This document shows positions 35,293 through 44,242 of a stretch of 64,000 nucleotides of DNA, one piece after another. The position numbers and the translations under genes were made by a program. Origin of the DNA: Lytechinus pictus (Eukaryota > Echinodermata > Echinoidea > Temnopleuroida > Toxopneustidae); contig NC_087256.1 of assembly GCF_037042905.1 (NCBI RefSeq), forward strand, positions 27,603,501-27,667,500, read 5' to 3'. Positions within the stretch are counted from its first letter, which is position 1. Every line of letters starts with the position of its first letter. The notes under the pieces are model-generated. The model did not search any database, was not told where the DNA came from, and saw nothing but the letters and a program-made list of their open reading frames with translations.

Positions 35293-36177
35293 GTTAGAGT
35301 ATATTTTGCATAGTAATTATGCATAAATTAGCATAATCAATTAATAGCAATTTGGATTAAAGTATTTTGTAGATTATGTCCCAGACAACCTGTGTGCCAA
35401 TTTTTGGCGCAATCAACGGCCGAGATCCCAAGGGGGGACCTGGGAGCCCCCTCGGCCACATGATCTCCCAAAATACCTTGGCCTATGGTGCATAATATAT
35501 TTGATTACTGTGCACATATTGCAGTATTGTGTGATAGCACTAATACTCTGGCATTAGCATTTCAAACCCTTGAGGAGGAATTGCAGTAAACCTTGACAAA
35601 GTTAACACCAGGCCATCTTCATCAGAATGAAGTTGATACTCTCACCCACTATCAATCAGCCCATGATCAGTCTTACTTCTGCTTTAGCCTGCTATTTTTA
35701 GCAAAAAAAAAGTCTATACTAAAAGGTCTACCCAAAGACTTGCACTCATTTCTAGAAGAGCCGGCCCGCTGAACCCAAAATTAGTGGAGTATTTTGTCAA
35801 GTGTCTAGATGGCAGTTGCATGTAAGCCCGATCCCATGTTTTCTTATCAAGTGTATCACATGCAGAGCTAATTAATAGAAATGCAGCCTACAGGGTTGAT
35901 TTTGAATTTCAAACTATGGTCTGACTTCATCCTGATGAAGACACTGCAAACTGAGACTTGATCCTGCTGATCCACCTTGGAGCAGGCTATAGCAAATATA
36001 TCAGCCCTAATTTTCACATCAGAACAACATTCTGAGATAGCAGTCTTTCAATTTAGTATGTTGACAAGTTATTGTTCAGTCAAAAGCATTATTTAAAACA
36101 GAAGCTTACAGTGAAAGAGGTGGTAACACATGACTTGCAGATGACCACCACACCCTTCTAGCATTTCTTTCACTTGC
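35293..36177. other. Non-coding stretch 3' of locus D
   Basis: About 880 bases with no coding frame. It probably includes the 3' UTR of locus D. There is no clear AATAAA on the minus strand near the stop. Confidence 0.4.
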
Positions 36178-37089
36178 CTAAAATGAAGGTTTAGTGTCCT
36201 TCTTAATGACGCTCTGTTTTTCAGAATCTTTCCTATTTTTTAATGGCAAAATATCACACTTATATTGCCGCATACGTTTAAGGTTTCTGTTTTGAGTATC
36301 AATCCCTGTTATACAGTGCTTCCAAATATTTGTCTTCTCCTCTGGTTTCACAGGGCACACGTCAAAAACTGCTTCATAGACTGCAGCCATACGTTTCGGA
36401 TCCATCTTTTCTGATTTACGACCACTTACATTCTTGTGAATCCTTTCCTCATCCATAAAAAGCATATTAACCAATCTTCGGGCAATGTTCCTATGATTTG
36501 GCACAAGTGGAAGCAACAACTTCTTGACATTGTCTGTAACACGTAAAACTTTCTCCCCTGAAGGTAATATTAACTCTTGCAAATGTTCCTCGATTTCAGC
36601 ACTTGAAATGCATTTTTTTTTCCTTTGTCTAAGATAGAAACGCTCACGTAGTTTCCTTGACTCATCATTAATGGCTGTAATGCATCTTTTCCAAACCTCT
36701 ATTTTTGATGATTCCTCTGTAGGGCACAGTTCAAAAACAACTTCTTTGATTGCAACCATTCTTTCAAAATCCATCTCTGACCCCATGTACCCTGTAACAT
36801 CAGCTTCCATCCTCTCAGAATCCGTAAAAAGAGCATCTGCAAGTTTCTTTGCAATGAGGAGGCTATTTGGTGCAAATGGAAGGACTGAACTCTTTAAACC
36901 TTCAGTCACATAAACGGCATGTGAAGCTTGAGGGACATCATTGGAAACATTCAACAAGAATATGGAAGTTTTCCCCTTGGAACAAGATTTCTGGTTTACA
37001 GGCAGTTCACAGGCATCATGTTCTTTCATATCTGTTTCAGTTTCTTCAACATCACTTATGCTATTCTCACTCAATTTTGTATTGTTCAT
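36178..37089 (-). CDS. BEN locus D, downstream ORF: two canonical BEN domains
   Basis: A 303-codon frame codes two BEN domains: BEN 1 at about 36900-36650 and BEN 2 at about 36520-36270. Both look like the textbook domain: an IAKKLADALF / IARRLVNMLF helix, a Ser-Glu-Arg-Met or Glu-Glu-Arg-Ile turn, a V-x-G-x-x-G or VSGRK loop, a Met-Asp core with RM, a KEVVFELCP / YEAVFDVCP helix, then VWKRCITAIN / IWKHCITGID. The conserved Trp and single Cys differ from the multi-Cys BEN type of loci A-C. The ATG overlaps the stop of the upstream ORF (ATGA), and a strong acceptor (CTGCCCCCTACAG) sits just before it, so this may be a separate exon. A joined coiled-coil/BEN protein is likely. Confidence 0.85.
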   Translation of the reverse strand: MNNTKLSENSISDVEETETDMKEHDACELPVNQKSCSKGKTSIFLLNVSNDVPQASHAVYVTEGLKSSVLPFAPNSLLIAKKLADALFTDSERMEADVTGYMGSEMDFERMVAIKEVVFELCPTEESSKIEVWKRCITAINDESRKLRERFYLRQRKKKCISSAEIEEHLQELILPSGEKVLRVTDNVKKLLLPLVPNHRNIARRLVNMLFMDEERIHKNVSGRKSEKMDPKRMAAVYEAVFDVCPVKPEEKTNIWKHCITGIDTQNRNLKRMRQYKCDILPLKNRKDSEKQSVIKKDTKPSF

Positions 37090-38480
37090 ACTGTAGGGGG
37101 CAGAGGTTTGTCCTTGACAATGACATCTGATCGATCTGCAGAATGCTCAAGGGGTGACAGAATCGTCTTACGGCCACTAGGAGACTGATCACCAGACTTG
37201 GAACAAGGACCAGGTTCCTCTACGACATTCTCGTTTTCTCCAAAATCAGTTACTTCTTCCTCTGACATATCTTCATCTTTCATGCTGGATGTATGTAATC
37301 CTGTGACAGACTGGTCGTCTTCTTCAATCGCTGTCACAAATTCTTCCAGCTGACAGCAATCCTGATCATCCAACACAGCAACATTGGTATCATGCTCACG
37401 GTGTGACAGAATCGTCTTACAGCCATTAAGAGACTGATCAATAGACTTGGAACAAGGACCAGGTTCCTCTACGTCATTCTCATATTCTCCAAAATCAGTT
37501 ACTTCTTCCTCTGACATATCTTCATCTTTCATGCTGGATGTTTGTAATCCTGTGACAGACTTGTCATCGTCTTCTTCAATTGCTGTCGCATATTCTTCCA
37601 GCTCACAGCAATCCTGATCATCCAGAACAGGAACATTGGTATCACCATGTGATTTAGCGTTTGATGTCATTGATGTGCCACACTTGGGGAGTTTGGTCGT
37701 TTGACCTTGGATCTCAGCTTGCTGACCGACATCAATTTCTTGTATATCTGTGCAGGCTATTTGTTGCTCAACCTCCTGCGTGCCACATAGAGTCTTTATC
37801 ACAAACTGCTTCCAATCTTTCAGGTCTTTAATTTCTTTCTTATATTCTTGGATCTCAGTTTTATACCCCTCGATCTCTTTTTTGTAAGCTTCAATCTCCT
37901 TTGGATATTCCTGGATCTGGTCCTGACCATCCCAGCTGGATGTAGTAGATGACATAGGTGCTTGGATCTCACTTGCACAGCTTTTAGTCTCTGATGCAGG
38001 TCCCTTTGTCTTTTGATGACATTCTCGGCTGGACAAAGCGGATCCATTCTTGGAGCTTTGCAGAGTATTACCAATCCTTGCTTTAAGGTCGATGATGTCC
38101 TTCCTGTTTTGCTTGACCATCTCAAGTAGCTGATGATATTCCTCAGCAGGGACAATCACCACATGATTGGAATGAACTGTGACAGAAGGCTCCTTCGGCA
38201 AGTGCTGTTTGATGTATTGTGCATATGGAGCATTTCTTGGAGCATATGACTCAACATTATTATGGCCTACACTGCTGGTAGCAGGTAACTTCAAAGCGGA
38301 TGATCGCCATGTATCCTTGCTTTTGTCGGTGTGAGTTTGATTTTCTCCCTGAGAGTTTTTGGTGGCAACGCTTTGGCTACAATGGCTAGTAGAGAGAGTA
38401 TCCTCATAGGGTACTTCTTGTGTCTGTGTGTGTCCATTACTGACATCTTGGCTTTCATCTCGTTGGTGACAGGGTTCCAT
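37086..38480 (-). CDS. BEN locus D, upstream ORF: coiled-coil protein region
   Basis: A 464-codon frame starts at ATG 38480 (GGCATGG context, in-frame TGA shortly upstream) inside an exon whose acceptor (ATACTTACAG) lies near 38552. It is Ser/Thr/Gln-rich at the start, has two coiled-coil stretches (YHQLLEMVKQNRKDIIDLKA near 38100, and a repeated EIEAYKKEIEGYKTEI pattern near 37930-37800), and ends with two copies of an acidic 83-residue repeat. It has no BEN domain of its own. Together with the following ORF it forms the coiled-coil plus BEN layout common among BEN proteins. The frame stops 4 bases into the next ORF. A competing uORF ATG lies upstream in another frame. Confidence 0.7.
   Translation of the reverse strand: MEPCHQRDESQDVSNGHTQTQEVPYEDTLSTSHCSQSVATKNSQGENQTHTDKSKDTWRSSALKLPATSSVGHNNVESYAPRNAPYAQYIKQHLPKEPSVTVHSNHVVIVPAEEYHQLLEMVKQNRKDIIDLKARIGNTLQSSKNGSALSSRECHQKTKGPASETKSCASEIQAPMSSTTSSWDGQDQIQEYPKEIEAYKKEIEGYKTEIQEYKKEIKDLKDWKQFVIKTLCGTQEVEQQIACTDIQEIDVGQQAEIQGQTTKLPKCGTSMTSNAKSHGDTNVPVLDDQDCCELEEYATAIEEDDDKSVTGLQTSSMKDEDMSEEEVTDFGEYENDVEEPGPCSKSIDQSLNGCKTILSHREHDTNVAVLDDQDCCQLEEFVTAIEEDDQSVTGLHTSSMKDEDMSEEEVTDFGENENVVEEPGPCSKSGDQSPSGRKTILSPLEHSADRSDVIVKDKPLPPTV
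37154..37650 (-). repeat. Tandem 249-bp coding duplication in locus D
   Basis: Two adjacent copies share the anchor GTGACAGAATCGTCTTAC at 37154 and 37403, 249 bases (83 codons) apart. They encode DQDCC, TSSMKDEDMSEEEVTDFG and EEPGPCSKS in each copy. Identity is high by eye, so the duplication is recent and preserves the frame. Confidence 0.85.
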
Positions 38481-40297
38481 GCCAATGCCAACAGAAGACT
38501 CATTTCAAGAAGATTGGCAAATAGGCTGAATAGAGACAGAAACGGAGAGGCCTGTAAGTATACGTACATTTACGGTTTATCGCAATGCTTCACAGGATGG
38601 AATTCTAGTGCTCTAGGACACAATGTGATAATCAGAACTGCCCTCACAGTAAGCCCACAAGAAGGCAAAGGTAATTTCTTCAGGATGGCCTTAGAACGAT
38701 TCTTGGCAATATGGAAATTATTAGGAAACTGAGGTAGGCACCGAGGCAATCCTTGAGTTAGCGTAAGCCCCACATCAGAACACTGCAATAACCATAGCAT
38801 TTTGTTTTTTTCTGTTATTGGTATAAAACTATTTTCAAAAATTTGTTAAAAAAACAATTGGTAATTTTTGTATTGTATAACGATGATTTCTATTGTTAGA
38901 TATTCAGGGAAACAACGAGCACATTGTGAGACTAGTTGAAGGGAGACCATAAATGTTTTTTTATTATACCTTGCTTTGCATTGCACTAGAATTCCTTCCC
39001 ATAAGGCCTTGTGATAGGCGAACCATAAAGGCACGTAATAAAGAACCATTCCCAGTCTCAATTCATGCACTTCAAAGATGAACTTACATGTAGTACCACA
39101 AAGATTAATAGAACTCAGCCTTCGAAAATGGCAACTCAAGATTATGTTATTTTCATTGTGAATACCAATTATCAGACATATCAGTCAGTTTTCCTCTAAT
39201 CTTCAGATTTTTATACTTTCAATTATTCTGTATTCACAGGTTTCCAATCTTGACATCACAGTCACAACACCATCATCATCAACACAATCAGCATCACGTA
39301 CAAAGAACAAGACAGCAATGAGTCGATTCTCATCTAGAGTCAGACATTCTTATCTATTTTCGGCAGAAGAAATTAATACTTTTTAATAAAATGATGTGCT
39401 CTTTGGAAATAGAATAAAATTCTCACAGTCAGTAATCCAATTTGTTGAAATCAAGCAGCAATTTAGTTTCATCTTAGTTATAAAGGAGAAATTGAATAAA
39501 AATTAGTTTTTTGACATACTAGCAATATCCTCATGTCTTGTGCTCAGGTTGCCCAACTTGCTTTAGAGTTTGTGAAGATCTGCAATTTGAGATAATGCCC
39601 CTGATCAAAGTTCACAGGTAGGAATCAGTTTGTTACTGTTGTCTTGAAGTGCCATATCGATGCACTTTTTAAAGTGCCAACAGTACGCTGTCTAATGTAC
39701 CAGTAAGATCACCTGCAGCTCAGAAGAATGTGTCATAGATTTAAAAAGAAAATGAATCGACTCAGAACCATAATGAAAGATGAAGTGATACAAGAAAGAT
39801 AGCTCCCTTATGCAGACATACTACACAAATGACAGCACCTTTTCAAATTACCATAAGCATGCCACATAATATTATGCACGCAGTATCTAATAAATTTCCC
39901 TATTTCTGCAAACTTGTATAACTATAGCTGAGTGAAGTCAGAATGGAGTTGATTACAATTTAACTTTTCAAAAATGGTGAAAGGGGTTTTCATTGAAAGC
40001 AATACACATGAAAAAAAGCAGAAAATATTCTGAAGCAAAACATTTTTATTCAAGCAAGACAAACAAAACAGGTAAATTTTAATAATACTTGAAAAACTGG
40101 AAACTTTCATCCCCTAACATCATTCCATATACAGTACCATTATGATTTAAAATGTTCATGCACAAATGGAAAAAAAACTATTAGTCAAACACAACAAATC
40201 TTAAATATTTTTGTCAAGATCGTGTTTGACATTACAGTGCGACAATGCAAGTAAATTTCACTCACTCTCACATAATGGCGAATATTGGATATTCCTT

Positions 40298-40399
40298 ATG
40301 TATTGTGCATTTCTTGGAGCATATGACTCAACATTATTATGGCCTACACTCCTGGTAGCATGGAACTTCAAAGCGGATGTTTGCCATGTATCCTTGCTT
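40298..40399 (-). pseudogene. Partial copy of a locus D exon
   Basis: The last 93 bases (40307-40399) match 38230-38322, inside the coding region of the locus D upstream ORF, with about five mismatches and no gap. The similarity extends a few bases further after a 9-base difference. The orientation is the same. Only this part of the exon is present, so it is a fragment left by local duplication. Confidence 0.75.
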
Positions 40400-40545
40400 A
40401 TTAAAATTCAGATGAATAATAAAAGGCAATTTAAAGTATGCCATACAATGTCACCATCACCATTATTCACTAGTACAACCATAGTCGCCTTCAGGGCTGA
40501 TGACTGTCCTCATTTAAGAAAGATTATTGTGTTTTCGTGGGGAAT

Positions 40546-40955
40546 TAGGGCGGTGCTGCACCAGCCCGAGTTTGCTCAATCTCAAGATTTTAGCCCGATC
40601 GGCCCTCTTTACGATTAATATCGAGATTCAAGAAACCCCATCTCCACCAGCGCAAGAAGAGCAATTCGTGCTCGAGAGAGGCATCGCTGCATAATGGTCT
40701 GATGCCATGAATAAGTAATCCCGAGTCATATCTCGAATGCATCTGCACCTGTGAATAAGCGGGATGATTTGTAAATAACTGTGCTATTTTGCAAGTAGAC
40801 TTGGGATTGCAATCTCGAGATTTATCCAGTGAACTATCGCAGTGATTGCATCTCCATTACAAATAATCTCGAGATTGTTCAGATTGGGATAATTTGCCGG
40901 ATCAGAAATAGCATGATAATTTGAAAATTCAGGCTGGTGCAGACGGCCCTTTAGA
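40546..40955. mobile_element. MITE with GCACCAGCC inverted ends, probable TTA duplication
   Basis: The left end reads TTAGGGCGGTGCTGCACCAG; the right end carries the inverse GGCTGGTGCAGACGGCCCTTTA. A TTA at both sides fits the 3-bp target duplication of PIF/Harbinger elements. ATCTCGA/TCGAGAT words repeat inside. No transposase is present. Confidence 0.65.
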
Positions 40956-41626
40956 CACCATGTGGATGAACAGCAGAGGTTATGTAATGGCACTAGAAAT
41001 TGCCTCAAGGTAAACTCATCATCTCACTCTTCCCTGACCTGTCACTTACCCTGGGCTATCAAGCAGGCTTGGCCAAATAATTTTTTAGTGGAACGTTGGG
41101 TTTGCCCCGCCCCCACCCCCCCCCCCCCCCCCCTCCGATGTCTCTTTTACCTCTATAGGCATTTCATGACAGCTGACACTCAACTGACTTCGAAGTCATC
41201 TCTCATTATCATCATCATTATCTATAACTTAAAATTATGATTGCTGCTCTATGACAACTCTAAAATATCTTTTTTAATCAATGAAAGGAACAACTATGGT
41301 ATCCTATCATTTTCAGGTTCAATCACTTAATTTGATATTGCAGACAAAATTGAATCTACAGTGTGTTAGGGCTGCAGTGCACACTACATGTACATGTATG
41401 TCAAAATACCACGACAATGTATATACATGTAGATGATACTAGCTTCATTTCATATCTCATATCATAAGCAATTAATTTTTCAGGCAATAAATAGGCCTTG
41501 GAATGCAATAAAATTGTTTCCTATCTTTAAATGTTTGGTTTTTTCAGAGATAAACATCAAAAAGAATGTTCTGATGTGATTTGGGAGATATGGGAGGGGG
41601 GTGAACACAAAGTACGGATTACAAGT

Positions 41627-41632
41627 TTTATT
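41627..41632 (-). promoter_or_regulatory. Poly(A) signal of locus E
   Basis: AATAAA on the minus strand lies only about 15 bases after the locus E stop codon, which implies a very short 3' UTR. Confidence 0.5.
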
Positions 41633-41647
41633 GAGAATAAAACAATT

Positions 41648-44242
41648 TTAAGTGGACTTGAACTTCTTGCACTTCAATATCCTACCATACCCATCGATGG
41701 CAACCCTACATTTTTTCAATGCATCTTTACGTTCACTCTCAGGAATTCCCCACAGAGCTGGCACATGTTTGTATATGAACCCTAGACGCACCGGATCCAA
41801 GGCAGCCTTACCGTTCCTTCCACTGCAGTTACTCATTTTACACTCATCCGCAGTGAAAAGTTCCCTCGCGACCCTTACAGCAAAGTTTTTTAACGAACAA
41901 CTAGATGCTTGCACTCGTAAGAGCTCGGCATCTGTCAACAGTGGAGTTGTATCAGCAGGCGAAACAAGTGTTGGTGCTGATGGAATGGACGCAGAAGAAT
42001 TGGGAGTGGGCTTTGGAGCAGGCATGCTGGATAGTTCAATTGGTGTTGTGGATGGTTGAGCATGTATTGGTTGACCTGGCAATGCTGCTGGTGGAGCTGT
42101 TGGTGCTGATGGCACAGAACCTCTTGGTACAGGTGAAGCATAAGGTGTTGGTGGTTGAGCCGGACTTTGTGCAGTTGGAGTGTGAACTGGTGTCGGTTGA
42201 GCATTTGTTGGTACTGGTAGGGCATTAGCTGGTACAAGTGGAGCATTTGCTGGTGCTGGTAGAGCATCTGATGGTACAGATGGTGTATTTGTTGGTGCTT
42301 GTGGAGCATATGTTGGTACAGTTAAAGCATGAGAAGTTGTTGCTAGTTGAGCCTGACTATGTGCAAGTGGAATGTGCACTGGTGTTGGTTGAGCATATAT
42401 TGGTGTTGGTTGAGCATATATTGGTGTTGGTTGAGCATATGTTGGTGCTGGTTGAGCATTTGCAGGTGTTGGAGCATTTGCTGCTACTGGTCGAGCATTT
42501 GCCGGTACTGGCTGAGCATTAGCTGGTACAAGTGGAGCATTTGCTGGTGCTGGTGGAGCATCTGATGGTACAGATGATGTATTTGTTGGTGCTTGTGGAG
42601 CATATGTTGGTACAGTTAAAGCATGAGAAGTTGTTGCTAGTTGAGCCAGACTATTTGCAAGTGGAATGTGAGCTGGTGTTGGTTGAGCATATATTGGTGT
42701 TGGTTGAGCATATGTTGGTGCTGGTTGAGCATTTGCAGGTGTTGGAGCATTTGCTGCTACTGGTGGAGCATTTGCAGGTGTTGGAGCATTTGCTGCTACT
42801 GGTCGAGCATTTGCTGCTACTGGCTGAGCATTTGCTGGTGCTGGTGGAGCATCTGATGGTACAGATGGTGTATTTGTTGGTGCTTGTGGAGCATATGTTT
42901 GTACAGTTAAAGCCTGAGAAGTTGTTGCTAGTTGAGCCAGACTATGTGCAAGTGGAATGTGCACTGGTGTTGGTTGAGCATATATTGGTGTTGGTTGAGC
43001 ATATGTTGGTGCTGGTTGAGCATTTGCGGGTGTTGGAGCATTTACTGCTACTGGTGGAGCATTTGCAGGTGTTGGAGCATTTGCTGCTACTGGTGGAGCA
43101 TTTGCTGCTAATGGTCGAGCATTTGCTGGTACTGGTTGAGCATTTGCCGGTACAAGTGGAGCATTTGCTGGTAATGGTAGAGCTTCTGGTGTAACTGATA
43201 GTGCATTTGTTGGTGCTTGTGGAGCATATGTTGGTAAATTTGAAGCATAAGAATTTGTTGCTAGTTGAGCCAGACTATGTGCAGGTCGAAGGTGCACTGG
43301 TGCAGGTTGAGTATTTGGTGGTGGTGGAGGAGCAATTGCTGGTACTGGTGAACAATCTGTTGGTACTGACGGAGTATTTGTGAGAGCTGGTGCAGAATAT
43401 GTTATTGTTGCTGGAGCATTCATTTGAGCTGGTGGAGTATATGATGCTGCTGATGGTGTAATTGTTGGTGCTTGTGGAGCATATGGTAGTACATGTAAAG
43501 CATAATAAGTTGTTGCTGGTTGAGCCGGAGTATGTGCGAGTGAAGCGTACTCTGGTATTGGTTGAGCATGTGTTAGTGCTGGTGGAGTGTTTGATAATGC
43601 TGATAGAGCATTCGCTGGTACTGGTCTAGCATTTGCTGGTGCCGGTGGAGCATTTGAGGTTGCTGGTGGAGCATATGCTGGTGCTGGTGGAGCATATAGC
43701 GCTGCTGGAGCGCTTGGTCGAGCTTCTGGAGTATAAGTTGGTCCTTGTGGAGCATATCTTTTTCCTGATTGAACATTTGTTGGTGCTGCCGGAGGATACA
43801 TCACTGCTCCTGGTGGAGCTGACACCGTTACTGGTGGAGCAGATGCTGGTACTTGTGTAACAGGCCTTGCCGTTGTTAGAGCTGCTGATATTACTGATGG
43901 TGCATAATCTGTAACTGCAGGTGGAGCATGATATGTTGATGCGTGTCGCAAAGGTGTAAACACCGGTGGAGCAGATAATGTTGCTTCATTGGTAATAGAT
44001 GGTACATGTACTTGTGCGGTAGATGTTGGTGCTGGCAGAGCATATGTTTGTGTTGATATGGAAGGCTTTGGTGCTTGTGGTGTGCAAGTGAGTGCTGGAG
44101 TGGCAGATGTTGGTGCTGGTGGTGGAGTGGGTAATGGGAAGCGTTCTACTATCGTCCTCCGCAGTAACCTCATCTCCTCAATGATGCATTCTAGTAGAAC
44201 TTCTTGAGATGATGTGCCATCTCCCCAATATCTGATATCATC
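41648..44242 (-). CDS. BEN locus E: Ala/Pro/Thr-repeat protein with C-terminal BEN domain
   Basis: The exon begins at an acceptor (CACTTTATAG) in phase 0 with DDIRYWGDG and a short helix (LLECIIEEMRLLRRTIVE); the first in-frame ATG is 44173-44171. It then runs for ~700 residues as a low-complexity Ala/Pro/Thr/Tyr/Gln region (PAPANAPPVP, YAQPTP units), probably disordered. It ends with one BEN domain (about 41925-41660): FAVRVARELFTADE, MSNCSGRNG, LDPVRLGFIYKHV and KKCRVAIDGYGRIL, then a basic tail KCKKFKST. This BEN has the SNCSG turn of loci A-C but only one helix cysteine. The disordered arm plus DNA-binding tail suggests a nuclear regulator, by inference. A 5' exon is probably missing. Confidence 0.85.
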   Translation of the reverse strand, partial: DDIRYWGDGTSSQEVLLECIIEEMRLLRRTIVERFPLPTPPPAPTSATPALTCTPQAPKPSISTQTYALPAPTSTAQVHVPSITNEATLSAPPVFTPLRHASTYHAPPAVTDYAPSVISAALTTARPVTQVPASAPPVTVSAPPGAVMYPPAAPTNVQSGKRYAPQGPTYTPEARPSAPAALYAPPAPAYAPPATSNAPPAPANARPVPANALSALSNTPPALTHAQPIPEYASLAHTPAQPATTYYALHVLPYAPQAPTITPSAASYTPPAQMNAPATITYSAPALTNTPSVPTDCSPVPAIAPPPPPNTQPAPVHLRPAHSLAQLATNSYASNLPTYAPQAPTNALSVTPEALPLPANAPLVPANAQPVPANARPLAANAPPVAANAPTPANAPPVAVNAPTPANAQPAPTYAQPTPIYAQPTPVHIPLAHSLAQLATTSQALTVQTYAPQAPTNTPSVPSDAPPAPANAQPVAANARPVAANAPTPANAPPVAANAPTPANAQPAPTYAQPTPIYAQPTPAHIPLANSLAQLATTSHALTVPTYAPQAPTNTSSVPSDAPPAPANAPLVPANAQPVPANARPVAANAPTPANAQPAPTYAQPTPIYAQPTPIYAQPTPVHIPLAHSQAQLATTSHALTVPTYAPQAPTNTPSVPSDALPAPANAPLVPANALPVPTNAQPTPVHTPTAQSPAQPPTPYASPVPRGSVPSAPTAPPAALPGQPIHAQPSTTPIELSSMPAPKPTPNSSASIPSAPTLVSPADTTPLLTDAELLRVQASSCSLKNFAVRVARELFTADECKMSNCSGRNGKAALDPVRLGFIYKHVPALWGIPESERKDALKKCRVAIDGYGRILKCKKFKST
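42230..43210 (-). repeat. Higher-order ~291-294-bp coding repeats in locus E
   Basis: The anchor GCATCTGATGGTACAGA recurs at 42264, 42558 and 42849, giving periods of 294 and 291 bases (98 and 97 codons). Each unit is itself built of five-residue Pro-Ala-Asn-Ala-type steps. A more diverged fourth unit continues above 43000. All periods are multiples of three, so the frame stays open. Confidence 0.85.

Larger units (their letters stand above)
38552..41626. other. Gap between loci D and E
   Basis: Non-coding AT-rich sequence that holds a partial copy of the locus D exon (40298-40399), a MITE (40546-40955) and a C-run near 41104-41133. The upstream exons of locus D may lie here, but none can be supported. 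Confidence 0.45.

Noticed and set aside
37090-37175. An ~80-base intron at the end of the locus D coiled-coil ORF
   Set aside because: The GTAAGA donor and CTACAG acceptor exist, but the splice yields an immediate stop and removes repeat sequence that is coding in the other copy.
42238-43383. Plus-strand Leu/Val/Glu repeat frames (LVLVEHLLVL type)
   Set aside because: They mirror the Ala/Pro repeats of locus E, whose minus frame carries a real BEN domain and splice acceptor.
4241-44242. Viral origin of the BEN genes
   Set aside because: BEN domains also occur in some insect and vertebrate viruses, but no viral replication or capsid genes or ends are present, and the host-type splice sites argue for cellular genes.
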